A DNA stretch of 64,000 nucleotides from Streptomyces cupreus (GCF_014257025.1 NZ_JACMSF010000001.1:1-64000); one strand, 5' to 3'. Shown: positions 35,142 to 45,400, counted from the stretch's first letter. The notes: generated by a model not told the origin, from the letters alone. Program-made: numbers and translations.

Positions 35142-36467
35142 ATGCGCCTGACAGTCATCGGCACCGGATATGTCGGAGCGGTCCACGCCGCCTGTATGGC
35201 GGACATCGGGCACGAGGTCCTCGGCGTCGACATCGACGCGGAGAGGATCGCCGCGCTCACCAGCGGCAGACCCCCCTTCTACGAGCCCGGCCTGTCCGAG
35301 ATGCTCATGAAGGCGGTGGACACGGGCAGGCTGAGCTTCACCACCTCACTGACCGAGGCCGCCTGGTTCGGCGACACGCATTTCGTCTGCGTCGGTACTC
35401 CGCAGCGCCCCGCATCGGGCGCCGCCGATCTGCGCCACGTCGAGGCCGCCGTCGACGGCCTGGCGCCGTATCTGCACGACAGCGGGTACGAGCGGGTCCT
35501 CGTGGTCGGCAAGTCCACGGTGCCGGTCGGCACGGCGGACCGGCTGACCCGGCGGCTGCACGCGGTCGCTCCGTACGCGGACATCGCCTGGAACCCGGAG
35601 TTCCTCCGTGAGGGCTGCGCGGTCCAGGACACCCTGCGGCCGGAACGTATCGTGGTGGGCGCCCGTTCGGAGCAGGCCGTGGCGCGACTGCGGGAGCTCT
35701 ACGCGCCTCTGCTGGACGCCGGCACCCCGTTCATCGGCACCGACCCGGCCACCGCCGAGCTGGTCAAGCTGGCATCGAACTCCTTCCTCGCCACCAAAAT
35801 CTCCTTCATCAACGCCATGGCCGAGATCTGCGACGCCACGGGTGCCGACGTGCTCACGCTGGCCGAGGCGATGGGCCGGGACTCCCGCATCGGCCCCCGC
35901 TTCCTGGCTCCAGGCCTCGGTTTCGGCGGCAGCTGTCTGCCCAAGGACATCCGGGCCTTCACCGCCCTGGCAGAGGAACTCGGCCTGGGCGAGTCGGTGG
36001 CCTTCATCCGTCAGGTCGACGAGATCAACACACGACAGCGCCTGCGCACCGTCCACCTCGCGCAGCGGCTCGTCGGCGGGTCCTTCGCGGACCGGAGCGT
36101 CGCGGTGCTGGGGGCTGCCTTCAAACCTCACAGCGACGACGTACGGGACTCGCCGGCGCTCGCGGTCGCGGACGAGATCCGGCTCCGCGGAGCCCGGGTC
36201 CGCGTCCACGACCCCGAGGCGGTCGACAACGCCCGGGCCGCCCACCCCGCGCTCCAGTTCGCCCTGGACGTGGCCAAGGCGTGCGAGCAGGCCGACGTCG
36301 TCCTGCACCTCACCGAATGGCCGCAGTACCGGGAACTCGACCCCGCCGCCCTCGCCACGGTGGTGCGCACCCCGGCCATCGTCGACGCGCGCAACACCCT
36401 CGACCCGGTGGCCTGGCACTCGGCGGGATGGACGCTGCGCGCGCTGGGCCGCCCGCGGCTCGGCTGA
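35142..36467 (+). CDS. UDP-glucose 6-dehydrogenase
   Basis: About 441 residues. It makes UDP-glucuronate with two NAD. Motifs: LTVIGTGYVGAVHAACMADI, FVCVGTPQRP, VVGKSTVPVGTADRL, WNPEFLREG, ELVKLASNSFLATKISFINA, and the catalytic Cys in LGFGGSCLPKDIRAF, all of the standard Ugd type. The product feeds both the UXS-like enzyme just downstream and the 4-epimerase at 31671. ATG 35142 is 34 bp after the glycosyltransferase, preceded by a CGGAGA. Confidence 0.95.
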   Translation: MRLTVIGTGYVGAVHAACMADIGHEVLGVDIDAERIAALTSGRPPFYEPGLSEMLMKAVDTGRLSFTTSLTEAAWFGDTHFVCVGTPQRPASGAADLRHVEAAVDGLAPYLHDSGYERVLVVGKSTVPVGTADRLTRRLHAVAPYADIAWNPEFLREGCAVQDTLRPERIVVGARSEQAVARLRELYAPLLDAGTPFIGTDPATAELVKLASNSFLATKISFINAMAEICDATGADVLTLAEAMGRDSRIGPRFLAPGLGFGGSCLPKDIRAFTALAEELGLGESVAFIRQVDEINTRQRLRTVHLAQRLVGGSFADRSVAVLGAAFKPHSDDVRDSPALAVADEIRLRGARVRVHDPEAVDNARAAHPALQFALDVAKACEQADVVLHLTEWPQYRELDPAALATVVRTPAIVDARNTLDPVAWHSAGWTLRALGRPRLG

Positions 36468-36483
36468 GGGGGGAAGAGGAGCC

Positions 36484-37461
36484 ATGCGTGTCGTCGTATC
36501 CGGTGGAAGCGGCTTCCTGGGATCGCATCTGTGCGAAGCGCTGCTCGACAGAGGCGACAGCGTGTGTTGCCTGGACAACTTCTCCTCGGGCAGATCGGCC
36601 AACATCGCCCATCTCCTGCGCGAGCCCGGCTTCGACTGCACGGCCTGCGATGTCACGGTCCCCTTCAGGTCCTCCGGAGACGTGGACGCCGTCGTACATC
36701 TCGCGAGTCCCGCGTCGCCGTTCGACTACGGCCGTCTTCCGCTTCAGACGCTGGCCACCGGCAGCCGGGGTACGGAGAACCTGCTGCGGCTGGCCGTCCG
36801 GCACAACGCGCGTTTCGTCCTGGCCTCCACCAGCGAGGTCTACGGCGACCCCCAGGTGCATCCCCAGGACGAGGACTACTGGGGGAACGTCAATCCCATC
36901 GGACCCCGCAGCGTCTACGACGAGGCCAAGCGCTTCGCCGAGGCCCTCTCCATGGCGTACCGGCGCAGCCAGAGTGCCGATGTCGGGATCGTCCGGATCT
37001 TCAACACATACGGTCCCCGTATGCGTGCGCAGGACGGCCGGGTGGTCTCCAGCTTCATCAGCCAGGCCCTGGAAGAGGAACCCCTGACCGTGTTCGGCGA
37101 CGGCAGCCAGACCCGGAGTTTCTGCTACGTCGACGACATGGTCCGCGGCCTGCTGGCCATGATCGATTCGGATCTGCCGGGCCCCTTCAACCTCGGCAAT
37201 CCGACGGAGCGGACGGTGCGGGAACTCGCCGAACTGGTGCTGTCGATCACCGGATCGGGCAGCGAGCTGCGCTTCCTGCCGCTGCCCGCCGACGATCCCG
37301 CCCGGCGACGGCCTGTCATCACCCGTGCCCACCAAGGGCTCGGCTGGCATCCGAGGGTGCCCCTGGAAGAAGGGCTGCGGCACACCGTCGACTGGTTCCT
37401 GTCACAGCCGGACACACATGTACGACCCCGGGAGCGATCCCGAGTGGGGCGGCCGTCATGA
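36484..37461 (+). CDS. UDP-glucuronate decarboxylase-like (UDP-xylose synthase) enzyme
   Basis: About 325 residues, extended SDR. The pattern VVHLASPASPFDYGRLPLQT, LASTSEVYGDPQVHPQDEDY, WGNVNPIGPRSVYDEAKRF and RIFNTYGPRMRAQDGRVVSS is characteristic of UXS enzymes, which convert UDP-GlcUA to UDP-xylose. It sits directly behind ugd (16 bp), which supplies its substrate. GAGGAG precedes ATG 36484. Its stop overlaps rmlA by 4 bp. Xylose is therefore a likely component of the polymer. Confidence 0.88.
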   Translation: MRVVVSGGSGFLGSHLCEALLDRGDSVCCLDNFSSGRSANIAHLLREPGFDCTACDVTVPFRSSGDVDAVVHLASPASPFDYGRLPLQTLATGSRGTENLLRLAVRHNARFVLASTSEVYGDPQVHPQDEDYWGNVNPIGPRSVYDEAKRFAEALSMAYRRSQSADVGIVRIFNTYGPRMRAQDGRVVSSFISQALEEEPLTVFGDGSQTRSFCYVDDMVRGLLAMIDSDLPGPFNLGNPTERTVRELAELVLSITGSGSELRFLPLPADDPARRRPVITRAHQGLGWHPRVPLEEGLRHTVDWFLSQPDTHVRPRERSRVGRPS

Positions 37462-38525
37462 AAGCGCTTGTACTGTGCGGGGGAGCGGGCACCCGGCTCC
37501 GTCCGATCACCCACACCTCGGCGAAGCAACTGGTGCCGGTGGCCAACAAACCGGTGCTGTTCTACGGCCTGGAGGCCATCGCCGCCGCCGGTGTCACGCA
37601 GACCGGCATCGTGGTGGGAGACACCCAGCGGGAGATCCGCGAGGCGGTCGGTGATGGTTCCCGGTTCGGTCTGGACGTGACCTACGTGCCGCAGGAGGCC
37701 CCCCTCGGGCTCGCCCATGCCGTCCTGATCTCCCGGGACTTCCTGGGCGACGACGACTTCGTGATGTACCTCGGCGACAACTTCATCGTCGGAGGGATCT
37801 CCGGCGTGGTCGACGACTTCCGCCGTGAGCGGCCCGACGCGGCGATCCTGCTGACCCGTGTGCCCGAACCCACCGCCTTCGGGATCGCCGAACTCGACGC
37901 GGCGGGCCGGGTGATGGGTCTCGAAGAGAAACCGCAGCGACCCAAGAGCGATCTGGCACTGGTCGGCGTCTATCTCTTCTCTCCCACCGTGCACGCGGCC
38001 GTACGGGCCATCGGGCCGTCCCGCCGCGGCGAGCTGGAGATCACGGACGCCCTTCAGTGGCTGATCGAGACGGGCCACGACGTGCGTTCCACGACGATCT
38101 CCGGGTACTGGAAGGACACCGGGAACGTCACCGACATGCTGGAGGTGAACCGCTCCGTCCTGGAAACGGTCGAACCGGGGATCGACGGCAGCGTGGACGG
38201 GGCGAGTGAGATCATCGGCCGGGTCAGGATCGAGGACGGCGCCAAGGTGTTCGGCAGCCGTGTCGTCGGCCCGGCCGTCATCGGCGCCGGCACCGTGATC
38301 GCCGACTCCTACGTCGGACCGTTCACCTCGATCGCCGAGGACTGCCGTATCGAGGAGAGCGAGATCGAGTACTCCATCGTGCTGCGGCGGGCGTCCATCG
38401 TCGGTATGCGCAGGATCGAGGTCTCGCTGATCGGCCACAACGTCGAGGTGACCCCCGCGCCCCGCACCCCCTCCGTGCACCGGCTGGTGCTCGGCGACCA
38501 CAGCAGAGTGCAGATCCCGACATGA
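37458..38525 (+). CDS. rmlA: glucose-1-phosphate thymidylyltransferase, long (StrD-like) form
   Basis: About 355 residues. The N-terminal nucleotidyltransferase starts MKALVLCGGAGTRLRPITHT and continues SAKQLVPVANKPVLFYGLEA, YLGDNFIVGG and YWKDTGNVTDMLEVN. The C-terminal ~110 residues form a left-handed beta-helix (repeats like IIGRVRIEDGAKVFGSRVVG), which classical RmlA (~290 aa) lacks but StrD-type enzymes have. It activates glucose-1-P with dTTP. ATGA overlaps occur at both ends, with uxs and rmlB. Confidence 0.93.
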   Translation: MKALVLCGGAGTRLRPITHTSAKQLVPVANKPVLFYGLEAIAAAGVTQTGIVVGDTQREIREAVGDGSRFGLDVTYVPQEAPLGLAHAVLISRDFLGDDDFVMYLGDNFIVGGISGVVDDFRRERPDAAILLTRVPEPTAFGIAELDAAGRVMGLEEKPQRPKSDLALVGVYLFSPTVHAAVRAIGPSRRGELEITDALQWLIETGHDVRSTTISGYWKDTGNVTDMLEVNRSVLETVEPGIDGSVDGASEIIGRVRIEDGAKVFGSRVVGPAVIGAGTVIADSYVGPFTSIAEDCRIEESEIEYSIVLRRASIVGMRRIEVSLIGHNVEVTPAPRTPSVHRLVLGDHSRVQIPT

Positions 38526-39517
38526 CCACGACCCGCATACTGGTCACCGGCGGAGCGGGGTTCATCGGCTCCCACTACGTCCGCACGCTGCTGAGTCCGG
38601 ACGGCCCGCCCGACGTGGCGGTCACCGTGCTCGACAAACTCACGTACGCCGGCAACGCCGCGAACCTGGACGAGGTCCGTGACGCGGACGGCTTCGCCTT
38701 CGTACGAGGAGACATCTGCGATCCGGAACTCGTCGGCAAGCTGGTCTCCGAGCACGACCAGGTGGTGCACTTCGCCGCGGAGTCGCACGTCGACCGGTCC
38801 ATCCTCGACGCCGACGCGTTCATCCGCACGAACGTGCTCGGTACCCAGACCCTGCTGGACGCGGTCCTGCGCCACGGCCTCGGCACCTTCGTCCACGTCT
38901 CCTCCGACGAGGTCTACGGCTCGATCGGCCGGGGCTCCTGGCCGGAGACCGACCCGCTGCGGCCCAACTCGCCCTACGCCGCGTCCAAGGCCTCGTCGGA
39001 CCTGCTCGCGCTGGCCCACCACCGCACCCACGGCCTCGACATACGCGTCACCCGGTGCTCGAACAACTACGGCCATCACCAGTTCCCCGAAAAGGTCATC
39101 CCCCTCTTCATCACGAATCTGCTGGACGGCATGCCGGTACCGCTCTACGGCGACGGCCTGAACGTCCGCGACTGGATCCACATCGACGACCATGTGCGGG
39201 GTATCGAGCTCGTCCGTACCGGTGGCCGCCCCGGCGAGGTCTACAACATCGGCGGCGGCAACGAACTGTCCAACCGGGAACTGACCGGCCTGCTCCTGCG
39301 TGAGTGCGACGCCGGCTGGGACATGGTCACGTTCGTCGAGGACCGCAAGGGCCACGATCGCCGCTACTCGGTCGACTTCACGAAGATCCGTACGGAGCTC
39401 GGCTATGCACCGCGGAAGGAACTGGCCACGGGGCTCGCGGAGACCGTCGACTGGTACCGCACGCATCGCTCCTGGTGGGAGCCGCTGCGGCAGCGGGCCG
39501 AGAGGTGGGCGTCATGA
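38522..39517 (+). CDS. rmlB: dTDP-glucose 4,6-dehydratase
   Basis: 331 residues. NAD loop ILVTGGAGFIGSHYVRTLLS, VHFAAESHVDRSILDADAF, VSSDEVYGSIGRGSWPETD, catalytic YAASK and NNYGHHQFPEKVIPLFI are all textbook RmlB. It makes dTDP-4-keto-6-deoxyglucose. It is translationally coupled (ATGA) to rmlA before it and rmlD after it. Confidence 0.96.
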   Translation: MTTTRILVTGGAGFIGSHYVRTLLSPDGPPDVAVTVLDKLTYAGNAANLDEVRDADGFAFVRGDICDPELVGKLVSEHDQVVHFAAESHVDRSILDADAFIRTNVLGTQTLLDAVLRHGLGTFVHVSSDEVYGSIGRGSWPETDPLRPNSPYAASKASSDLLALAHHRTHGLDIRVTRCSNNYGHHQFPEKVIPLFITNLLDGMPVPLYGDGLNVRDWIHIDDHVRGIELVRTGGRPGEVYNIGGGNELSNRELTGLLLRECDAGWDMVTFVEDRKGHDRRYSVDFTKIRTELGYAPRKELATGLAETVDWYRTHRSWWEPLRQRAERWAS

Positions 39518-40419
39518 CCTGCGAGTGGTTCGTCACCGGAGCGGACGGCATGCTGGGCCGGGAACTCGTCTCCCGGCTGAAGGCCCGCAAGGTGGAAACC
39601 GTCGCCGCGGACCGCCGCCGCCTGGACATCACCGACGCCGACGCCGTGCGCGCGGCCCTGGACCGGTACCGCCCCGCGTTCGTGGCGAACTGCGCCGCGT
39701 GGACGGACGTGGACGCGGCGGAGTCCCACGAGGCGGAGGCGCTCGACGTGAACGGTCACGGCCCGGCCCGTCTCGCCGAGGCCTGCCGTGCCCACGGCAC
39801 GATCCTGCTCCACATCTCCACCGACTACGTGTTCTCCGGTGACAGCGACAGGCCGTACCGGGAGACGGACACCCCGGCCCCGCGCACCGCGTACGGGCGG
39901 ACCAAGCTCGTCGGGGAACGGGCCGTCCTGACGACTCTTCCCGAGACCGGCCACGTGGTCCGTACGGCTTGGCTGTACGGGGCGGGAGGCGGAAACTTCG
40001 TGCAGGCCGTGATCAGGCTGGAAACGGCCCGGGACACCCTCTACGTCGTCGACGACCAGCGTGGGCAGCCCACATGGACCGGGGACGTCGCCGACCGGTT
40101 GATCCTGCTGGGGAACTGCGCGCGGGCGGGTACCGCGCCGCCCGGTGTGTACCACGCGACCAACAGCGGTCAGGCGACCTGGAACCGCCTTGCGCGTGAG
40201 GTGTTCCGGTTGCTGGGCGCGGACCCGGCAAGGGTGCGCCCCATCTCCAGCGCCGCCCTGCCGCGTCCCGCGCCTCGCCCCGCGTACAGCGTTCTCGGCC
40301 ACAGCTGCTGGTCGGATGCCGGGCTGCCGACGCTGCGCCACTGGTGCTATGCCCTGGTGGACGCGTTCCCCGAGCTACGGGCTGCCGAACGCAGGCGGTG
40401 GGCACGGCAGGCCGCGTAG
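39514..40419 (+). CDS. rmlD: dTDP-4-dehydrorhamnose reductase
   Basis: About 301 residues. It has FVTGADGMLGRELVSRLKAR, the Thr-Asp-Val segment NCAAWTDVDAAESHE, ISTDYVFSGD, YGRTKLVGERAVL and RTAWLYGAGGGNFVQAVIRL. It reduces dTDP-4-keto-L-rhamnose to dTDP-L-rhamnose with NADPH. No rmlC (3,5-epimerase) gene is found here although A, B and D are consecutive. Either rmlC is elsewhere or the final sugar is not L-rhamnose. It is the last gene of the 33788 operon. Confidence 0.92.
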   Translation: MTCEWFVTGADGMLGRELVSRLKARKVETVAADRRRLDITDADAVRAALDRYRPAFVANCAAWTDVDAAESHEAEALDVNGHGPARLAEACRAHGTILLHISTDYVFSGDSDRPYRETDTPAPRTAYGRTKLVGERAVLTTLPETGHVVRTAWLYGAGGGNFVQAVIRLETARDTLYVVDDQRGQPTWTGDVADRLILLGNCARAGTAPPGVYHATNSGQATWNRLAREVFRLLGADPARVRPISSAALPRPAPRPAYSVLGHSCWSDAGLPTLRHWCYALVDAFPELRAAERRRWARQAA

Positions 40420-40525
40420 GCGGGCAGCAGCCCACCGCGCTCGGCCTCGATGAGCGTGGGCGCGGACGCACAGGATCGCCGTATCCTGGAAGAGCGGCAA
40501 AGCGTACAACGGCGTAATTCCGATC

Positions 40526-42403
40526 ATGAGTACACCCATTGAGGATTACGCCCTCATCAGTGACCTCGAAACCGCCGCCATGGTCGGCAGGAACGGATCC
40601 ATTGACTGGCTGTGCCTGCCCCGATTCGATTCACCCGCCTGTCTGGCCGCTCTGCTGGGCACGGAGGACAACGGATTCTGGCGGGTCTCTCCCGTCGCCC
40701 GCGGTCCCTGTACGCGCCGGGCGTACCGCCCGGACACGCTGATACTGGAATCGCGGTGGGACTCCGCAACCGGGTCGGTGCGGGTCACGGACTTCATGCC
40801 GCCCCGTGCTCAACTGCCGTGCATCGTCCGCGTGGTCGAAGGACTGTCGGGTTCCGTGACCATGCGCAGCGAACTGCGGCTGCGTTTCCACCAGGGCCGC
40901 GTCGTGCCGTGGATCCGCGTCACCGGCCGCAGCACCGTCGCCGTCGCAGGGCCGGACGCCGTCTGGCTGAACGCCGACGCTCCGGTGCGAGCACTCGACA
41001 GGCACGACGGTGCGGACCCCGCGGTCCGCGACTCGACGGTCCTCGACTTCACCGTCCCGGCCGGCCGACGGCTGGCCCTGACCCTGGTGTGGTCGCCGTC
41101 GCATCTGCCTGAGCTGCCCGCACCGCTGTGCGTCCCGGCGGAGACGGCTCTGAAGGAGACCGGCGACTTCTGGCGGCGCTGGGCCGGCCAGTGCCGCTAC
41201 GAGGGGCCATGGCGGGATGCCGTGGTCCGCTCCCTGATCACGCTGAAGGCGCTCACCTACGCCCCCACGGGAGGCATCGTCGCCGCGCCGACGACCTCGC
41301 TCCCCGGATGCATCGGCGGCGAACGCAACTGGGACCACCGGTTCTGCTGGCTGCGCGATTCCACCCTGACCCTGTCCTGCCTGCTGCGCAGCGGCTACCG
41401 GGACGAGGCGGCCGCATGGCTGGACTGGCTGGTGCGGGCCATCGCGGGAGACCCCGCCGATCTGCAGACCGTGTACGGCGTCGGAGGCCAGCGGCTCCTG
41501 CCGGAGACCGAGGCACCGTGGCTGACCGGCTACGAGGGGTCGCGGCCGGTCCGGTTCGGGAACTCCGCGGTGAGCCAGTTCCAGCTGGACGTGTACGGCG
41601 AAGTTCTGGACACGCTCCACCTGTCCCTGCGGGCGGGCATCCGCATGCCGGCGCACGTGTGGAGTCTGGTGGAGGCGATGATGGGCCACCTCCACCGGCA
41701 CTGGCGTGAGCCGGACAAGGGGCTGTGGCAGGTCCGCGGGCCCCAGCGCCAGTTCGTGCATTCCAAGGTGATGGCGTGGGTGGCCGCCGACCGCGCCCTG
41801 CGGATGGGGGTGCTGCTCGGCAGGAACGGGGCATCGGGCGAGTGGCGGGCCATGCGGGACGAGGTGCACCGGCAGGTGTGCCGGGAGGGGTGGGACGTGC
41901 AGCAGCGGTCCTTCGTGCAGTCCTACGGCTCGTCGGCCCTTGACGCCTCGGCGCTGCTGATTCCCCGGCTCGGCTTCCTGCCGGCCTGGGACGAAAGAGT
42001 GCGCGGTACCGTCCGCGCGATGCGGGAGCTGGACCATGGCGGGTTTGTGCGGCGGTACGCGCCCGACAATCAAGGAGAGCACAACAGTCAGGGCGTGCAC
42101 AGCGTGGACGGCATGCATGGCATTGAAGGCGCGTTCGTGGCGTGCTCCCTGTGGTACGCGGACGCCCTCGCCGCGACCGGCCATGTGGAACGGGCCCGGG
42201 AGGCCTTTGAAAGAGTTCTCGCCATCCGTAACGACGTCGGTCTGCTCTCGGAGCAGTGGGATCCGGACGCAGGCCGTCAACTGGGCAACGCGCCGCAGGC
42301 GTTCAGCCACATCGCTCTGGTGGAGACGGCGTTCGCCCTGTCGGGTCTCAGCTCCTGCGCCGCAGGGCGAAGCGTTCCGAGAGCGCGGTCAACGTCTCGT
42401 TGA
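40526..42403 (+). CDS. glycoside hydrolase family 15 (glucoamylase/trehalase-like), probably altered catalysis
   Basis: 625 residues. The N-terminal beta domain (PIEDYALISDLETAAMVGRN, GSIDWLCLPRFDSPACLAAL) and (alpha/alpha)6 barrel (NWDHRFCWLRDSTLTLSCLL; QFVHSKVMAWVAADRALRMG) are typical of bacterial GH15. The usual general acid in the GIWEVRG motif is Gln402 here (GLWQVRG, codon 41729-41731). The distal catalytic Glu remains as Glu576 (LLSEQWDPDAG). Hydrolysis may be lost or changed, and a binding or transfer role is possible. A weak site-like sequence abuts the ATG. The 3' end overlaps the fusion gene tail to tail by 56 bp. Confidence 0.85.
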   Translation: MSTPIEDYALISDLETAAMVGRNGSIDWLCLPRFDSPACLAALLGTEDNGFWRVSPVARGPCTRRAYRPDTLILESRWDSATGSVRVTDFMPPRAQLPCIVRVVEGLSGSVTMRSELRLRFHQGRVVPWIRVTGRSTVAVAGPDAVWLNADAPVRALDRHDGADPAVRDSTVLDFTVPAGRRLALTLVWSPSHLPELPAPLCVPAETALKETGDFWRRWAGQCRYEGPWRDAVVRSLITLKALTYAPTGGIVAAPTTSLPGCIGGERNWDHRFCWLRDSTLTLSCLLRSGYRDEAAAWLDWLVRAIAGDPADLQTVYGVGGQRLLPETEAPWLTGYEGSRPVRFGNSAVSQFQLDVYGEVLDTLHLSLRAGIRMPAHVWSLVEAMMGHLHRHWREPDKGLWQVRGPQRQFVHSKVMAWVAADRALRMGVLLGRNGASGEWRAMRDEVHRQVCREGWDVQQRSFVQSYGSSALDASALLIPRLGFLPAWDERVRGTVRAMRELDHGGFVRRYAPDNQGEHNSQGVHSVDGMHGIEGAFVACSLWYADALAATGHVERAREAFERVLAIRNDVGLLSEQWDPDAGRQLGNAPQAFSHIALVETAFALSGLSSCAAGRSVPRARSTSR

Positions 42404-45400
42404 GCCGGTCGATGTCCTCGTCGGAGTTGAGCGCCGTGATCTGGATGCGGAATCCGACACGGTCATGGGGGACGAGAGGGTAGGCCGCGAGCGTCACATA
42501 GATGCCGTGGTCCCACAGGAATCGGGCGACCGCTCCCAGCTCCGACGCGTTGACGAGGGGGATCTCGATGATCGGCAGCTCATGGACACTCGGCGTGTCC
42601 AGGCCGAGGCCATGGACGTGATCGAGCACCCGTACGGTCTTGCGGTGCAGATCGGCGCGGATCGCGTCACCACGGCGGTCGTTGACCTCCAGACCGGCGA
42701 GTGTCGTGGCGAGGGAGGCAGTCGGCGAGGGGCCGGAGTACAGGTAGGGGGCCGCGGCGATCTTCAGGTGGTTCTTGAGCCAGGAGGGCAGTGCGATGAA
42801 GGCCAGCATCGAGGAGTACGCCCTGGAGAAGCCGCCGACGAGCACGATGCCGTCGTAGGTCTCGCCCATGTGCCGGACCACGCCGTTGCCGCGGGATCCG
42901 TACGGGCACAGCTCGTCCGCCCTCCGCTCCCCGATGACGCCGAAACCGTGCGTGTCGTCTATGTACAGCGTCGCGTCCCGTTCCCGGCAGACGCCGACCA
43001 GTTCGGGCAGGTCGGGGATGTTCCCGCTCATGTTGTCGACGCCGTCCAGGCAGACGAGCCGGGAATTGCCGGACGGTACGGCACGCAGCAGAGCGTCGAG
43101 CTGGTCGGGCCGGTCGGCGTGGAAACGCTGCAACCTCGCGCCGTGGGCCTGGGCCGCCACGCATCCGTCATGCACGGTCCGGTGCGCCGTGGCCTCGACG
43201 AAAACGTACCCCTGGCCGGTGAGGACGGGGATCACCGAGGCGTGGATCAAGGTGGCGGTCGGCAGGAGCAGCGTGTCCGGCGCTCCGAGCAGCGCCGTGA
43301 GCCTCTCCTCGATCTCGGGGTAGAGCCGTGGGCTGCCGAGCAGCCGGGACCAGCTGGGGTGGGTTCCCCAGCGCCGGACGGTGGGCTCGATCGCGCCGAT
43401 GATCTCGGGGCTCCAGTCGAAGCCCAGGTAGTTGCAGGAGGCGAAGTCGATCAGCCAGTGATCTCCGCTGCGGATGTGGCGGCCGCGCACTTCGTCCAGG
43501 ACCGCGTCGCTCATGGGACTCGTCTGCCGCAGGTGCTCAAGGTCGCCCCAGCGTGGATCACGCCGTGTCCGCGGGGGCTCGGCGGCGGTGGGTTCGCGCG
43601 TGGTTGTGCGCTCCTGGCGCTCCTTGTCCGCGGCCGTCTCGTCGTCTGTTCCCGGCTCGCCTCTGCCGGCCCGGGCTCGGCCCGGTGCCGCGTTCGGCCG
43701 CATGCCGATGGGCCCCTGTGCCGCCGCGCCGCCGTCCCGCGGCGATGGCTGGTCTCCGTTGCGCTGTCGCAGGACGACCTCGCTCTGCTCCACCGTCATC
43801 GGCCGTGCGAACAGATATCCCTGCCCGAACCGGCAGCCGATCCCGGCCAGCAGCTCGCGCTGGGCCGGCTCCTCGATTCCCTCGGCGATCACCTGAAGGC
43901 CGAGCGTGTCGGCGATGCGGATGATTCCCTCGACGAGCGCGACCTGTTGGGGGTCCCGCGTGATGTCGTCGATGAACGTCTTGTCGATCTTGAGTACGTC
44001 GATGGGGAACTCCCGGAGATGGCGCAGCGAGGAGAGTCCGGTGCCGAAGTCGTCGACGGCGATGCGTACGCCGAGATTCTTCAGCGCCCGTATGAGCGCG
44101 TCGAACTGGTCGTCCCGCTGCATGAGCACCGACTCGGTGATCTCCAACTGCAGCGAGCCCGGAGCCAGGCCCGGGGTGTCGAGCGCCTTGCCCACCTCGT
44201 CGAGGAAGCCCGCGTCCCGGAACTGGCGGCCGGACACGTTGACGCTGACGTACGGCGGTGCCGACCGCTGGCTCTGGTGCTGCAGGCGTGCGATGTCGGA
44301 CGCAGCGTTCTGCAGGACCCAGGAGCCCAGCAGCGTGATGTGTCCGGTCTCCTCGGCGAGGGAGATGAACTGCTGCGGAGGGACCAGACCGCGTCGGGTG
44401 TGCGCCCAGCGGGCCAGTGCCTCAAAACCGACGACCTCGCCCACGGTGATGTCCACGACTGGCTGGTATCGCAGGGCGAACTCCTCCTTGGCGATCGCGT
44501 GGTCCAGGTGCGCCTGCAGGTCGTGCCGCTCCACCATGCGGACATGCAACTGGGGCTGGAAGTGGCGCCACTGGCGCTTCCCGGCGGCCTTGGCCGCGTA
44601 CAGGGCCAGATCGGCGTGGGCCAGCAGTTCCTCGGCGTCCGCGCTGTCCAGCGCCGTGGCCACGCCCACGCTGGCGGAGACGCTCACCGAATCCTCGGAC
44701 AGCTGGAAGGGCCGATTGAGGGTCTGTATCACCTGGGCGGCCAGCAACTCGGCGTCGAGAGGCTTCTTCGCGTCCTCCATCAGCACCGCGAACTCGTCAC
44801 CGCCCAGTCGCGCCGCGGTATCGGTGCGGCGCAGCGTCTCCGACAGGCGCTCTCCCACGGCGCCGAGGAGCCGGTCGCCGACCGAGTGGCCCAGGGTATC
44901 GTTGACGATCTTGAAGTCGTCCAGGTCGATGAAGAGCAGACAGGTGAGAGTCGACTCCCGGCGGCCGCGCAGCATCGCGCGCTCGGTCCGTTCCAGCAGC
45001 AGCGTCCGGTTGGGCAGGCCGGTCAGCGCATCGTGAAAGGCCCGCTGAGTGAGCTCGTGCTCCAGTTGACGCTGTTCGGTGACGTCCCGCAGGGTGATGA
45101 CAAGTCCGTTGACGGTCTTGTCATGCCGCAGGTCGCGGCACCTCACCTCGACTTCGATACGACCGCGGTCCCGCAGAACCCACCAGTGGTCGTGGGCCTC
45201 CTGCCGCCCGTTCTTCCGCATGGCCGCCAGCATCCGGTTCGCCCGGTAGCGATCCCGGGGATCCACCAGGTCCTGCAGCGCCGTACCGATCAGCTGGGCG
45301 CTGCCGAACACGGCTTCCGCGGAGGGACTGGCATATCGGACGGTGGTGTCGTCGTCAACGATGAGGATGACGTCCGAGGCGTTGTGCACCAGTGTGCGGA

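Noticed and set aside
40505..40522. Possible fifth copy of the cluster operator just before the GH15 ATG
   Set aside because: Only ACGGCGTAA matches site a; the second arm is missing, so it is too degenerate to count.
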